DNA from: Gammaproteobacteria bacterium Ga0077554
GTDB taxonomy: Bacteria; Pseudomonadota; Gammaproteobacteria; Ga0077554; Ga007554
DNA: 64,000 nucleotides
Assembly: GCA_001464585.1 (NCBI GenBank)
Contig: LNFF01000032.1
Location: forward strand, 1 to 64,000
Direction of reading: 5' to 3'
The notes beneath the pieces are model-generated. The model saw nothing but the letters and a program-made list of their open reading frames with translations. It was not told where the DNA came from and did not search any database. The position numbers and the translations under genes were made by a program. This document shows positions 55,436 to 63,029 of this stretch, piece after piece. The number at the start of each line of letters is the position of its first letter. The stretch's first letter is position 1.

Positions 55436-56041
55436 TCAATGATCCGGGGTTACAGCGACATTAACCCGAATGCGTGATCCCGGATGGTAATCCGTGCGGG
55501 TGACAAAAGTCTGGCCGCGGTACCGATATGTAACACGATAACCGATTATGCGCTCATCATTATCATAGCGTGTGGTATTGCTGCAACGCTGACTCACCGT
55601 CGTGGCCACGGGTTGTGTATCGTTACCGCCAATGTCATGACCAATCGACGCGCCGACCAGCGCACCGATGAGTTTAGCGGTATCGCCATTGCCCTGCCGA
55701 TCAATTTGATGGCCGACGACGCCACCCAGAACGCCACCCAGAATCATCGCGCCTGCTGCGTTGTGACGCGTGCGCCCACCTTGCGAGGGCGACGATACGC
55801 GCTCATCCCAGCATTGCTGCTGCGTATAGGGTCTACGCGAAACGGCGATAATCGGATCGACATCCAGGACTTTTGCGTAGGTGGCATGATCTTGATGATA
55901 ACCATGATTTTCGTAATGCCGCTGATAACGATACTCTCTACGATCATCATGGTCATCGTCATCATCTCTTGCCATAACATTCGATGACATGATCAAGGAT
56001 GACAGTGTAACGCCTAAAACAAACAACGCAGATCTTTTCAT
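55436..56041 (-). CDS. Exported glycine-zipper 2TM protein
   Basis: 201 residues. Signal peptide MKRSALFVLGVTLSSLIMSSNVMA, then an Asp/His-rich stretch (DDDDDHDDRREYRYQRHY), then AKVLDVDPIIAVSRRPYTQQQCWDE. The Gly-zipper 2TM/17-kDa-surface-antigen segment AMILGGVLGGVVGHQIDRQGNG, GALVGASIGHDIG follows, and a C-terminal beta domain ends RGQTFVTRTDYHPGSRIRVNV. This is the SlyB/Rick_17kDa-like envelope family, of structural role. Confidence 0.85.
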   Translation of the reverse strand: MKRSALFVLGVTLSSLIMSSNVMARDDDDDHDDRREYRYQRHYENHGYHQDHATYAKVLDVDPIIAVSRRPYTQQQCWDERVSSPSQGGRTRHNAAGAMILGGVLGGVVGHQIDRQGNGDTAKLIGALVGASIGHDIGGNDTQPVATTVSQRCSNTTRYDNDERIIGYRVTYRYRGQTFVTRTDYHPGSRIRVNVAVTPDH

Positions 56042-56228
56042 TGTGAATCCCTCCTGAAAGCCTAACCCTGAAACTGACGCAAAATCATTTGAGTACGATC
56101 ATAGGGTACGCCAAGCAGGCTGAACACATGCTGAATCACCCAGGAAAAACAAGGCGGGGAGAAAACGCGATTTTGGCGGGATGTATCGCGTCATTCGCTG
56201 CCCCTCCGTGGACAGGAAAGACACGCAT
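56042..56228. other. Gap without recognised gene
   Basis: Between the Gly-zipper gene start and the cytochrome c terminator. No gene or clear repeat is seen; it presumably holds the Gly-zipper promoter. Confidence 0.4.
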
Positions 56229-56273
56229 AAAAAAACCCTCTCCACCTTCGAAAAAATTCGGTGATGGAGAGGG
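56229..56273 (-). terminator. Rho-independent terminator of the cytochrome c gene
   Basis: On the minus strand: CCCTCTCCA, a 20-base loop, TGGAGAGGG, then seven T. It lies 67 bp after the cytochrome stop. Confidence 0.85.
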
Positions 56274-56339
56274 TTAGGAGCAGCTATTAAATTCCAGCGC
56301 CGTTAGGCTTTAGAACTTAACCGTGTCGTTATGAGTGGC

Positions 56340-56666
56340 TTACTTGGCCAGACCCAAAACGAAGTCTACCAGCTTACCGATGTTTTCATCGGAAACGCGT
56401 GGGGAGTAGGGAGGCATTGGTACGCCACCGGTTACTTCGGTCCAGTTACCCTTACCGCCAGCCTTTACTTTGCCAATCAAGTCAGCCTTGGCAGCGGCAT
56501 TACCCTTATACTTCTTGGATACGTCCATCCAGGCTGGGCCGACAACTTTCTTGTCTACACTATGGCAAGCCAGGCAACCGCTGGCCTTGGCCAGTTCGAG
56601 GTCTGCAAAAGAAGGCATGGCAACAACTGACAGGGCAGCGCCCAGAACAAGTGCTTTAACTTTCAT
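56340..56666 (-). CDS. Periplasmic class I cytochrome c (c-551/c-552 type)
   Basis: 108 residues. Signal peptide MKVKALVLGAALSVVAMPSFA. The heme site is CLACH, and the distal axial Met is in VPMPPYSPRVSDENI. Overall wording is that of small monoheme electron carriers (KVVGPAWMDVSKKYKG). It carries electrons between periplasmic dehydrogenases and terminal oxidases or reductases. It lies downstream of the glcF gene on the same strand, with a MITE between. Confidence 0.93.
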   Translation of the reverse strand: MKVKALVLGAALSVVAMPSFADLELAKASGCLACHSVDKKVVGPAWMDVSKKYKGNAAAKADLIGKVKAGGKGNWTEVTGGVPMPPYSPRVSDENIGKLVDFVLGLAK

Positions 56667-56806
56667 TATTTTCTCCTTAACTTACTTAACAATATTAAAG
56701 AGGGAAACATCCCACCCTCTCTCATTCCGCCAGGTTCTCTTCCAGCTTGGCTACAGATTACACCCGTCAAGCTGAACCAAAGCTGAATGAAAAAAGCCGG
56801 TATTTA

Positions 56807-56963
56807 GGGCCTGTGAGGAAATAACTTGGGCATTTGGCCGCTGGATTGGGAGGCGATGCTAGGCGCGAAGCGCGCCGTGTGGCAAGCCACACAAGCGGTT
56901 TGCAACAACGCAGCGCGCCCAAGACCGGCGAGTCAAATGCCCAAGTTATTTTCGAACAGACCC
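56807..56963. mobile_element. MITE-like element between glcF and cytochrome c
   Basis: 157 bp with imperfect terminal inverted repeats GGGCCTGTGAGGAAATAACT and GGGTCTGTTCGAAAATAACT (inverted). The flanking TTA (56804-56806, 56964-56966) fits a 3-bp TNA target duplication, as in IS5-family groups. No coding capacity. It begins three bases after the glcF stop. Confidence 0.75.
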
Positions 56964-56968
56964 TTAGG

Positions 56969-58192
56969 TCATAAAATGTCCATAAATTCAATCCAATGCC
57001 GCACCGGCACGCTGGACTGACTTTGCAGATGGGTAAGGCATCCTATATTTGCCGTGGCGATCGCCGCTGGCACGCCGGATTGCAACGCATTCAACTTGTT
57101 GCGCAGCAATTGCTGGGAAAGGCCTTTTTGCAGTATGGCATACGTGCCTGCCGAGCCGCAACACAGATGCGCGTCCGGCACCGGGGTAAGCTCAAAGCCG
57201 GCGGTTATCAGGATTTTTTCCACCACGCCCGGCAACTGCTGCGCATGTTGTAAGCTGCAGGGGGAGTGAAAGGCAATTTTTTGTTTTTGATTTGCTGATG
57301 CCAGAGCCGACAAATCTTCCATCGCCACAATCTCGCTCAGATCCCGGCACAAGGCCGACACGCGCGCGGCCTTTTCTGCATAGGCAGGATCGTGCTGCAA
57401 AATATGGCCGTAATCTTTCACCAGCGTCCCGCAGCCGCTGGCGGTCATGACGATGGCTTCAATGCCACTCTGAATATGCGGCCACCAGGCATCAATATTA
57501 CGCCGCATGAAATCCAGGGCTTCATCATGCGCATTAAGATGATAACTGACGGCACCACAGCAACCCGCTTTATCTGCGCGTAGCAATGAAATGCCGAGGC
57601 GATCCAGCACGCGTGCCGCAGCCACATTAATATTCGGCGCGATGGCTGGCTGCACACAACCTTCCAGCACCAGCATGCGTCGCGCATGACGGGCTCCCGG
57701 CCATACAGGCCGCCATGCTGATACGAGTTGGCGGGGCGGCAACGAGTGCCGCAATGTTGCCGGCAATAGCGGACGCATAAATTGACCCAGCCGCAGTAAT
57801 GACGCAAAGCGTTGCGGGTGCGGGATCATCATGCGTAGCACTTTGCGCACCACACGCTCGCGCCATGGCCGCTGCACCTGCTGCTCGGCCACTACACGCC
57901 CGATATCCACGAGTCGACCGTATTCAACCCCCGAGGGACACGTGGTTTCGCAGGCACGGCACGTCAGGCAACGATCCAAATGTACCTGGGTCTTGCGCGT
58001 CACTGCATTGCCTTCGAGCATTTCCTTGATGAGATAAATGCGTCCGCGCGGCCCGTCCAGTTCATCGCCCAGCAACTGATAGGTGGGGCACGTGGCGGTG
58101 CAGAAACCGCAATGCACGCAGGTGCGCAAAATGCTCTCGGCCTCCTGGCCGTGCGCGGTATTTTTTATGGCATTAGTGAGTTGGGTTTGCAT
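56969..58192 (-). CDS. glcF: Glycolate oxidase iron-sulfur subunit
   Basis: 407 residues. Two ferredoxin-type clusters are near the N-terminus (CVHCGFCTATCPTY and CLTCRACETTCPSGV). Two CCG cysteine-rich domains follow (AGCCGAVSYHLN near 215; LCCGSAGTYAIL near 350). With GlcD and GlcE it oxidises glycolate to glyoxylate and passes electrons to the membrane. A GST gene, 9 bp upstream, separates it from glcE. Confidence 0.94.
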   Translation of the reverse strand: MQTQLTNAIKNTAHGQEAESILRTCVHCGFCTATCPTYQLLGDELDGPRGRIYLIKEMLEGNAVTRKTQVHLDRCLTCRACETTCPSGVEYGRLVDIGRVVAEQQVQRPWRERVVRKVLRMMIPHPQRFASLLRLGQFMRPLLPATLRHSLPPRQLVSAWRPVWPGARHARRMLVLEGCVQPAIAPNINVAAARVLDRLGISLLRADKAGCCGAVSYHLNAHDEALDFMRRNIDAWWPHIQSGIEAIVMTASGCGTLVKDYGHILQHDPAYAEKAARVSALCRDLSEIVAMEDLSALASANQKQKIAFHSPCSLQHAQQLPGVVEKILITAGFELTPVPDAHLCCGSAGTYAILQKGLSQQLLRNKLNALQSGVPAAIATANIGCLTHLQSQSSVPVRHWIEFMDIL

Positions 58193-58201
58193 TATTTCAG
58201 G

Positions 58202-58852
58202 TTAGTGCTCGTATTGTTCGATTATTTCTTTTTCGGCACGCGCCGCCGCATACCACTCCTGCATGGCGGGGAGCGCTTGCACGGCTTGCACATACGCGGC
58301 GGACACATTATCAAGTTGCACATCATAGGTGATAAATCGCGTTGTTACCGGGGCGTACATCGCATCCGCAATAGAAAACTGTCCGAATAAAAATGGGCCT
58401 TTTTTGCCAAAACGCGCACGGCAGTCGTTCCATAGTTGCTGAATACGGTCGATGTCTTCCTGCACACCGGACGCACGGCCTTTACCAGGGAAAACCTTTC
58501 GGCAATTCATCGTCATATTCTTGCGCAGATCAGTAAATCCGGAATGCATTTCCGCGCTCACTGAACGGGCTACGGCGCGTGCATCTTTATTGCTGGGCCA
58601 TAACAGATGATCAGGAAAACTCTCTGCCAGATATTCACAAATCGCCAATGAATCCCAGATAGCAAGATCGCCATCACGTAACGCAGGAACCTTACCGGAA
58701 GGTGAATAGGAAAGAATACTATCCCAATCGCTACTGTATAGCGGGATGCGTATTTCATTGAATGGGATTCCAGCGTGCTTCAATAGCAACCATGGACGCA
58801 ACGACCAGGATGAATAATTTTTATTGCCGATAATCAGTGTCAGTTCGTTCAT
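58202..58852 (-). CDS. Glutathione S-transferase family protein
   Basis: 216 residues with an N-terminal thioredoxin-fold domain (LTLIIGNKNYSSWSLRPWLLLKHAG, GKVPALRDGDLAIWDSLAICEYLAE) and an alpha-helical C-terminal domain (from about 90). AGGAG lies six bases before the ATG at 58852. It sits between glcE (203 bp upstream) and glcF (9 bp downstream) on the same strand. A role in detoxifying glyoxylate-related aldehydes or carrying glutathione adducts is possible, but inferred. Confidence 0.88.
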   Translation of the reverse strand: MNELTLIIGNKNYSSWSLRPWLLLKHAGIPFNEIRIPLYSSDWDSILSYSPSGKVPALRDGDLAIWDSLAICEYLAESFPDHLLWPSNKDARAVARSVSAEMHSGFTDLRKNMTMNCRKVFPGKGRASGVQEDIDRIQQLWNDCRARFGKKGPFLFGQFSIADAMYAPVTTRFITYDVQLDNVSAAYVQAVQALPAMQEWYAAARAEKEIIEQYEH

Positions 58853-58962
58853 CTCACTCTCCTGTTGATGGCGCATGAAACAATGTATTGTGTTGCTACG
58901 CGTCGTGCATGGATGGCGGTTCCTGCGCATCCCTGCGCTCACCGTACTTGGGCATCCTGCCC

Positions 58963-59002
58963 GGCGCACAAGTGCCGCGAGAGGCAGGATGCCGGAAGCG
59001 GC
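58963..59002 (+). repeat. Two-hairpin REP-like element, copy C
   Basis: Same unit as at 18189, with outer stem GCCGC/GCGGC and inner GGCA/TGCC. A short GGGCA-TCC-TGCCC hairpin precedes it. It lies in the glcE-gst gap. Confidence 0.75.
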
Positions 59003-59054
59003 CAACGCTTGGTGGGCTTGGAGCCCACCCTACATTTGGCACCCATTTTACGAA

Positions 59055-60137
59055 TTACCAATCCGCATACATTCGTCCGCGATTGAGAATGCCGTGGGGG
59101 TCAAACTCTGCTTTGAGGCGTTGGTGCAATGCCATTAATGCGGGAGACAGTGGATGGAATATTTGCCCTTGTGGCCCTTGTAAACCGCTACCGCGAAACA
59201 GTGTTGCATGCCCTTTTGCGGCAGCCACTCTTTCACGCACTGCTTCACTCGCCATTGACGTTTTCAACCAGCGTTGCGCGCCACCCCACTCTATCAACCA
59301 GGAACCCGATATATCAATGAGCGGTGTAGCAGGGGGCACGGAGATACGCCATAGTGATGAATCACCCTGAAAAAACACATGCGCATGGTCGCGCACACTC
59401 GACCATAGCGCATCACTCTCCGCCAAAGATTCACCACCCAGATTCCTGCACGCTTCTGACAAACCTGCGTGGCTCCCCGACAAGCGTATATAGAGTTGTC
59501 CGTCAGCAAACATTGCCGCAGACAACGGTAATGACTGGCCTGCCCAGGCATTCATGCGGCGTATCGCTTCCTGCACGTCGCAGGAAAAAACCTGGGTTTT
59601 TTCTGACTCGGCTTTGGGCAGGACTTTCAGGGAAATTTCCAGCAGCACACCTAATGTGCCCAACGCGCCCACCATCAGGCGCGACACATCAAATCCCGCG
59701 ACATTTTTCATCACCTGCCCGCCAAATTTCAGGATCTCACCCTTACCGGTCAGCACTTTCACACCCAGCACAACATCGCGTACACTGCCTGCATAGGGTC
59801 GGCGCGGCCCGGAAAAACCACAGGCGATCGTGCCGCCTAGCGTGTCTTCAGCCTGTGCGCCAAAATACGGCGGCTCGAAGGGTAACATCTGCCCCTGTGT
59901 CGCCAGCAGCGCCTCGATTTCAGCAAGTGATGAGCCAGCGCGCGCGGTGATAACTAATTCTGTAGGCTCATAGCTGATCACCCCGCAATGACCCGCAACT
60001 GATAGTGGCTCGCTTACATCGGCGCGGCCATAGAAGGCTTTTGTATTTCGACCAACGATTCGCATGGGAATATGTTGTGCAATGGCATCCAGCACTTTTT
60101 CCTGTAGCACAGAACTGATGTCAGCATTAGCGGCCAT
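59055..60137 (-). CDS. glcE: Glycolate oxidase FAD-binding subunit
   Basis: 360 residues. The FAD-binding part includes LAEIEALLATQGQMLPFEPPYFGAQAEDTLGGTIACGFSGPRRPYAGSVRDVVLGVKVLTGKGE. The C-terminal domain ends FDPHGILNRGRMYADW. It forms the glycolate oxidase with GlcD and GlcF. Its ATG shares one base with the glcD stop (TGATG), so it is tightly coupled. Confidence 0.94.
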   Translation of the reverse strand: MAANADISSVLQEKVLDAIAQHIPMRIVGRNTKAFYGRADVSEPLSVAGHCGVISYEPTELVITARAGSSLAEIEALLATQGQMLPFEPPYFGAQAEDTLGGTIACGFSGPRRPYAGSVRDVVLGVKVLTGKGEILKFGGQVMKNVAGFDVSRLMVGALGTLGVLLEISLKVLPKAESEKTQVFSCDVQEAIRRMNAWAGQSLPLSAAMFADGQLYIRLSGSHAGLSEACRNLGGESLAESDALWSSVRDHAHVFFQGDSSLWRISVPPATPLIDISGSWLIEWGGAQRWLKTSMASEAVRERVAAAKGHATLFRGSGLQGPQGQIFHPLSPALMALHQRLKAEFDPHGILNRGRMYADW

Positions 60138-61606
60138 CAGAAACGCTCCAGCCCAGGAAAAGGCAGCGCACCTTTATGCACATGCATGGCGCCGAATTCC
60201 GCGCAACGATGCAGTGTCGGCACGGCCTTGCCGGGATTGAGCAAACCTTGCGGATCAAACGCGTGCTTTACCGCATGGAACTGCGCCAATTCCTGCGGCG
60301 CGAATTGCACACACATTTGTCCAATTTTCTCTACGCCTACACCATGTTCGCCAGTGATCGTACCGCCTACTGCAATACACAGCTCAAGGATTTTTCCGCC
60401 GAATTCCTCGGTGCGCTCCAGCTCGCCAGGTTTGTTCGCATCATAAAGAATCAGTGGATGCAAATTACCGTCACCAGCATGAAATACATTGGCAACCGGC
60501 AACTGATATTCAGCGGAAAGTTCCGCGATACGCTTCAATACTTCGGGTAAGCGCTTGCGTGGAATGGTGCCATCCATGCAGTAATAATCAGGCGACAACC
60601 GTCCTACCGCAGGAAATGCGGCCTTGCGGCCCGCCCAGAATTTCAGGCGCTCGGCATCATCACGTGCGGTGCGCACTTGCGTTGCACCCGCCACTTGCAA
60701 CAATTCACGCACCCGCAAAATCTGCTCGGAGACTTCTTCATTGGTACCATCCAATTCACACAACAAGATGGCGGCGGCATCAACCGGATAACCGGCATGC
60801 ACGAACGCTTCAGCAGCGCGGATTGCCGGGTTGTCCATCATTTCCAATCCTCCAGGAATGATTCCGGCGCTAATGATGTCCCCCACCGCCGCACCCGCTT
60901 TGACTACATCATCAAACGCCGCCAGCACCACTTGCGCACGCTCGGGCTTTGGTAATAACTTCACGGTGACTTCTACAATCACGCCCAGTAAACCTTCCGA
61001 ACCTGTCATCAATGCCAGTAGATCATAGCCCGGCGAATCAAGCGTCGCGCCGCCGATTTCAAGCAATTCGCCGTCCATCGCCAACACTTTTAAACCCAAC
61101 ACATTATGCACGGTGAGGCCATACTTCAAGCAATGCACGCCACCGGAATTTTCCGCAACATTACCGCCGATAGTGCAGGCGATCTGTGATGATGGATCAG
61201 GCGCATAATACAAACCATAGGGCGCGGCAGCCTGCGAGATAGCAAGATTTCTCACACCGGGCTGCACACGCGCGATACGGTTCGCGGTATCAATTTCCAG
61301 AATGCACATGAATTTCGCAAGACTCAGCAGCACGCCATTTTTCAGCGGCAATGCACCACCGGATAAACCCGTGCCCGCGCCACGCGCCACGACCGGCACC
61401 TGCATTTTGTAACATACACGCAAGATCGCTTGCACCTGTTCAATGGTATGCGGCAAGCACACGATCATCGGCAATTCACGATAGGCAGACAGGCCATCAC
61501 ACTCGTAAGGGCGCAGATCTTCGGTTTCGCAGAGGACTGCATCGGCAGGGAGGATGCGGTGCAATGCGGCCAGTAATGTTTGCTTGTCAAAGGATAGCAT
61601 TGTCAT
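60137..61606 (-). CDS. glcD: Glycolate oxidase catalytic FAD subunit
   Basis: 489 residues, FAD-linked oxidase of the D-lactate/glycolate type. The FAD fold includes VVARGAGTGLSGGALPLKNGVLLSLAKF, IGGNVAENSGGVHCLKYGLT, and LMTGSEGLLGVIVEVTVKLLPKP. The C-terminal metal/active-site motif is VFHAGDGNLHP, with GTITGEHGVGVEK near 415. It oxidises glycolate (and perhaps D-lactate) to glyoxylate. Its start is 6 bp after the kinase stop. Confidence 0.95.
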   Translation of the reverse strand: MTMLSFDKQTLLAALHRILPADAVLCETEDLRPYECDGLSAYRELPMIVCLPHTIEQVQAILRVCYKMQVPVVARGAGTGLSGGALPLKNGVLLSLAKFMCILEIDTANRIARVQPGVRNLAISQAAAPYGLYYAPDPSSQIACTIGGNVAENSGGVHCLKYGLTVHNVLGLKVLAMDGELLEIGGATLDSPGYDLLALMTGSEGLLGVIVEVTVKLLPKPERAQVVLAAFDDVVKAGAAVGDIISAGIIPGGLEMMDNPAIRAAEAFVHAGYPVDAAAILLCELDGTNEEVSEQILRVRELLQVAGATQVRTARDDAERLKFWAGRKAAFPAVGRLSPDYYCMDGTIPRKRLPEVLKRIAELSAEYQLPVANVFHAGDGNLHPLILYDANKPGELERTEEFGGKILELCIAVGGTITGEHGVGVEKIGQMCVQFAPQELAQFHAVKHAFDPQGLLNPGKAVPTLHRCAEFGAMHVHKGALPFPGLERF

Positions 61607-61612
61607 GGCGAA

Positions 61613-62971
61613 TCAATGCTGGGAAAAGCGCCGATACACCAACGCCAGCGCATCATCATCGCCCACGTTACCGGGGAAAATCACCACAGGCAATTCGGGA
61701 AAGCGCGGATGATCGGCGGGGCAACGCACGACTGACACACCGGGAGCCACCTGGCCAAGCACGCGCGCCGCGCGCAAGGCAAGGCCGCTGCTGAGCATGT
61801 CATTGGAGGTGATGCCACCCTTGCCGATCAGAAAACCCAGATCTTGCGGCAGGTTGCGGATCACATCCATGAGCAGTGCGGACACCGCTTCACCGAACGC
61901 CAGGCGTGCGGCTTGATCAGCAAACTGCACTTCGCCACGGCTGGTATAAACAACGGATGTTTTACCCATAGCAAAGACAACTTCGGCCTGATGTAATACA
62001 GTTTTCAATACCTGCCCAGGCTGTTCTGTAATTTTCCGCACATCCACCTCAATACCTACCACGCCTGGCTCTTGTAACAAGCGCGCAAGTTGGCGGCTGC
62101 TCTTTTCAACATGCGAACCGACAATCACTGCACCGGGTCGCTTCCGGCATCCTGCCTCCCGCGACACTAGCACATCCTTGTGCGTCGCACGCGCACCGCG
62201 CGTAAAGCGGCCCATCGCTTCCGCAGGCACAGGCTGCGGCGGCAGATTGGCCAGCGCCTTCACCAGGCTGGCGGCGCTGCGAAACAGAAAGCGTTTGCCT
62301 TGTGCGGCCGCCGCACGCACGTCTGCCGTGAAACGCGCCAGATCCTCATAATTTTCGGCATCGACAACACCGCACTGATTTTCTTGCAGCACCAACAATC
62401 TGCTCAACACGCCGTTACGGATATCCTCCAGTAAAAAACGCTCAACGCTGTGCGCGGCAATGCGACCCTGGGTTTTTTCGGCAACATAATCCGGTAAAAA
62501 ACTATGGCTATAACCAAACACTGAATCGCGCGCGAATTCAGTTTCATGCACGGGCACATCCACGCCATTAACTTTCAGATAATGAATGCTGTCACGCGTG
62601 ACGCGCCCGCCTTCAAAAAAAGCGGGCACCAGAAAGTGTGCGTCAAATGGGCCTAATTCCTCAGCAATAACATCGGTTTCTACGGGATAATGACCACGCA
62701 ACGTGGAATCAGAACGGCTCACCAATACCGGGTTAATGGCCGTCGTTTTCAGGGCGATTTTCAGGTTATGGCACACTTCACGCGTGACATCCGCCGCGCA
62801 CGCCGCATCCATGCCACGGGTATTGGTAAGCACGAAGAACAGCGGTGCGGCATCAGTCAATGCTTCTTTAAGCGTGGCCACATCCCAGCGCGTCAGTAGT
62901 AAACAGCCGTGAACCGTCTGTGAACCGGTGGGGTCGTCGTCGAGGACGATGATTTTGGTGGTATTGGTCAT
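61613..62971 (-). CDS. Four-carbon acid sugar kinase (DUF1537 family) with REP-like insert
   Basis: 452 residues. The DUF1537 N-domain begins KIIVLDDDPTGSQTVHG and has LVSRSDSTLRGHYPVE. The C-terminal nucleotide domain has AVIVGSHVEKSSRQLARL, FLIGKGGITSNDMLSSGLAL and VVIFPGNVGDDDAL. Known relatives (OtnK, DtnK) phosphorylate tetronate-type acids; this substrate is unknown. Residues about 266-278 (VLVSREAGCRKRP, just before AVIVGSHV) are encoded by a REP-like repeat and have no clear counterpart in the family. GGAGG is six bases before the ATG. Confidence 0.85.
   Translation of the reverse strand: MTNTTKIIVLDDDPTGSQTVHGCLLLTRWDVATLKEALTDAAPLFFVLTNTRGMDAACAADVTREVCHNLKIALKTTAINPVLVSRSDSTLRGHYPVETDVIAEELGPFDAHFLVPAFFEGGRVTRDSIHYLKVNGVDVPVHETEFARDSVFGYSHSFLPDYVAEKTQGRIAAHSVERFLLEDIRNGVLSRLLVLQENQCGVVDAENYEDLARFTADVRAAAAQGKRFLFRSAASLVKALANLPPQPVPAEAMGRFTRGARATHKDVLVSREAGCRKRPGAVIVGSHVEKSSRQLARLLQEPGVVGIEVDVRKITEQPGQVLKTVLHQAEVVFAMGKTSVVYTSRGEVQFADQAARLAFGEAVSALLMDVIRNLPQDLGFLIGKGGITSNDMLSSGLALRAARVLGQVAPGVSVVRCPADHPRFPELPVVIFPGNVGDDDALALVYRRFSQH
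62137..62177 (-). repeat. Two-hairpin REP-like element, copy D (inside DUF1537 kinase)
   Basis: On the minus strand: outer stem GTCGC/GCGAC, inner GGCA/TGCC, core GAGGCAGGATGCCG, upstream hairpin GCACA/TGTGC. It is read sense within the kinase reading frame (DVLVSREAGCRKRP). Confidence 0.75.
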
Positions 62972-62983
62972 GCTATACCTCCC

Positions 62984-63017
62984 TTTCCCCCGCTCCCGCG
63001 TGCGGGAGAGGGGGAAA
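62984..63017. repeat. Inverted repeat between the phosphoketolase-like and kinase genes
   Basis: 16-bp arms TTTCCCCCGCTCCCGC / GCGGGAGAGGGGGAAA with one mismatch and a 2-base loop, 13 bp before the kinase ATG. It could affect kinase translation or act as a weak internal terminator. Confidence 0.6.
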
Positions 63018-63029
63018 TTGGTCGTTAAA

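Noticed and set aside
58853-59005. A longer N-terminus for the GST from an upstream in-frame start
   Set aside because: The extra residues are encoded by the REP-like repeat and spacer; the ATG at 58852 has a good SD and gives the family N-terminus.
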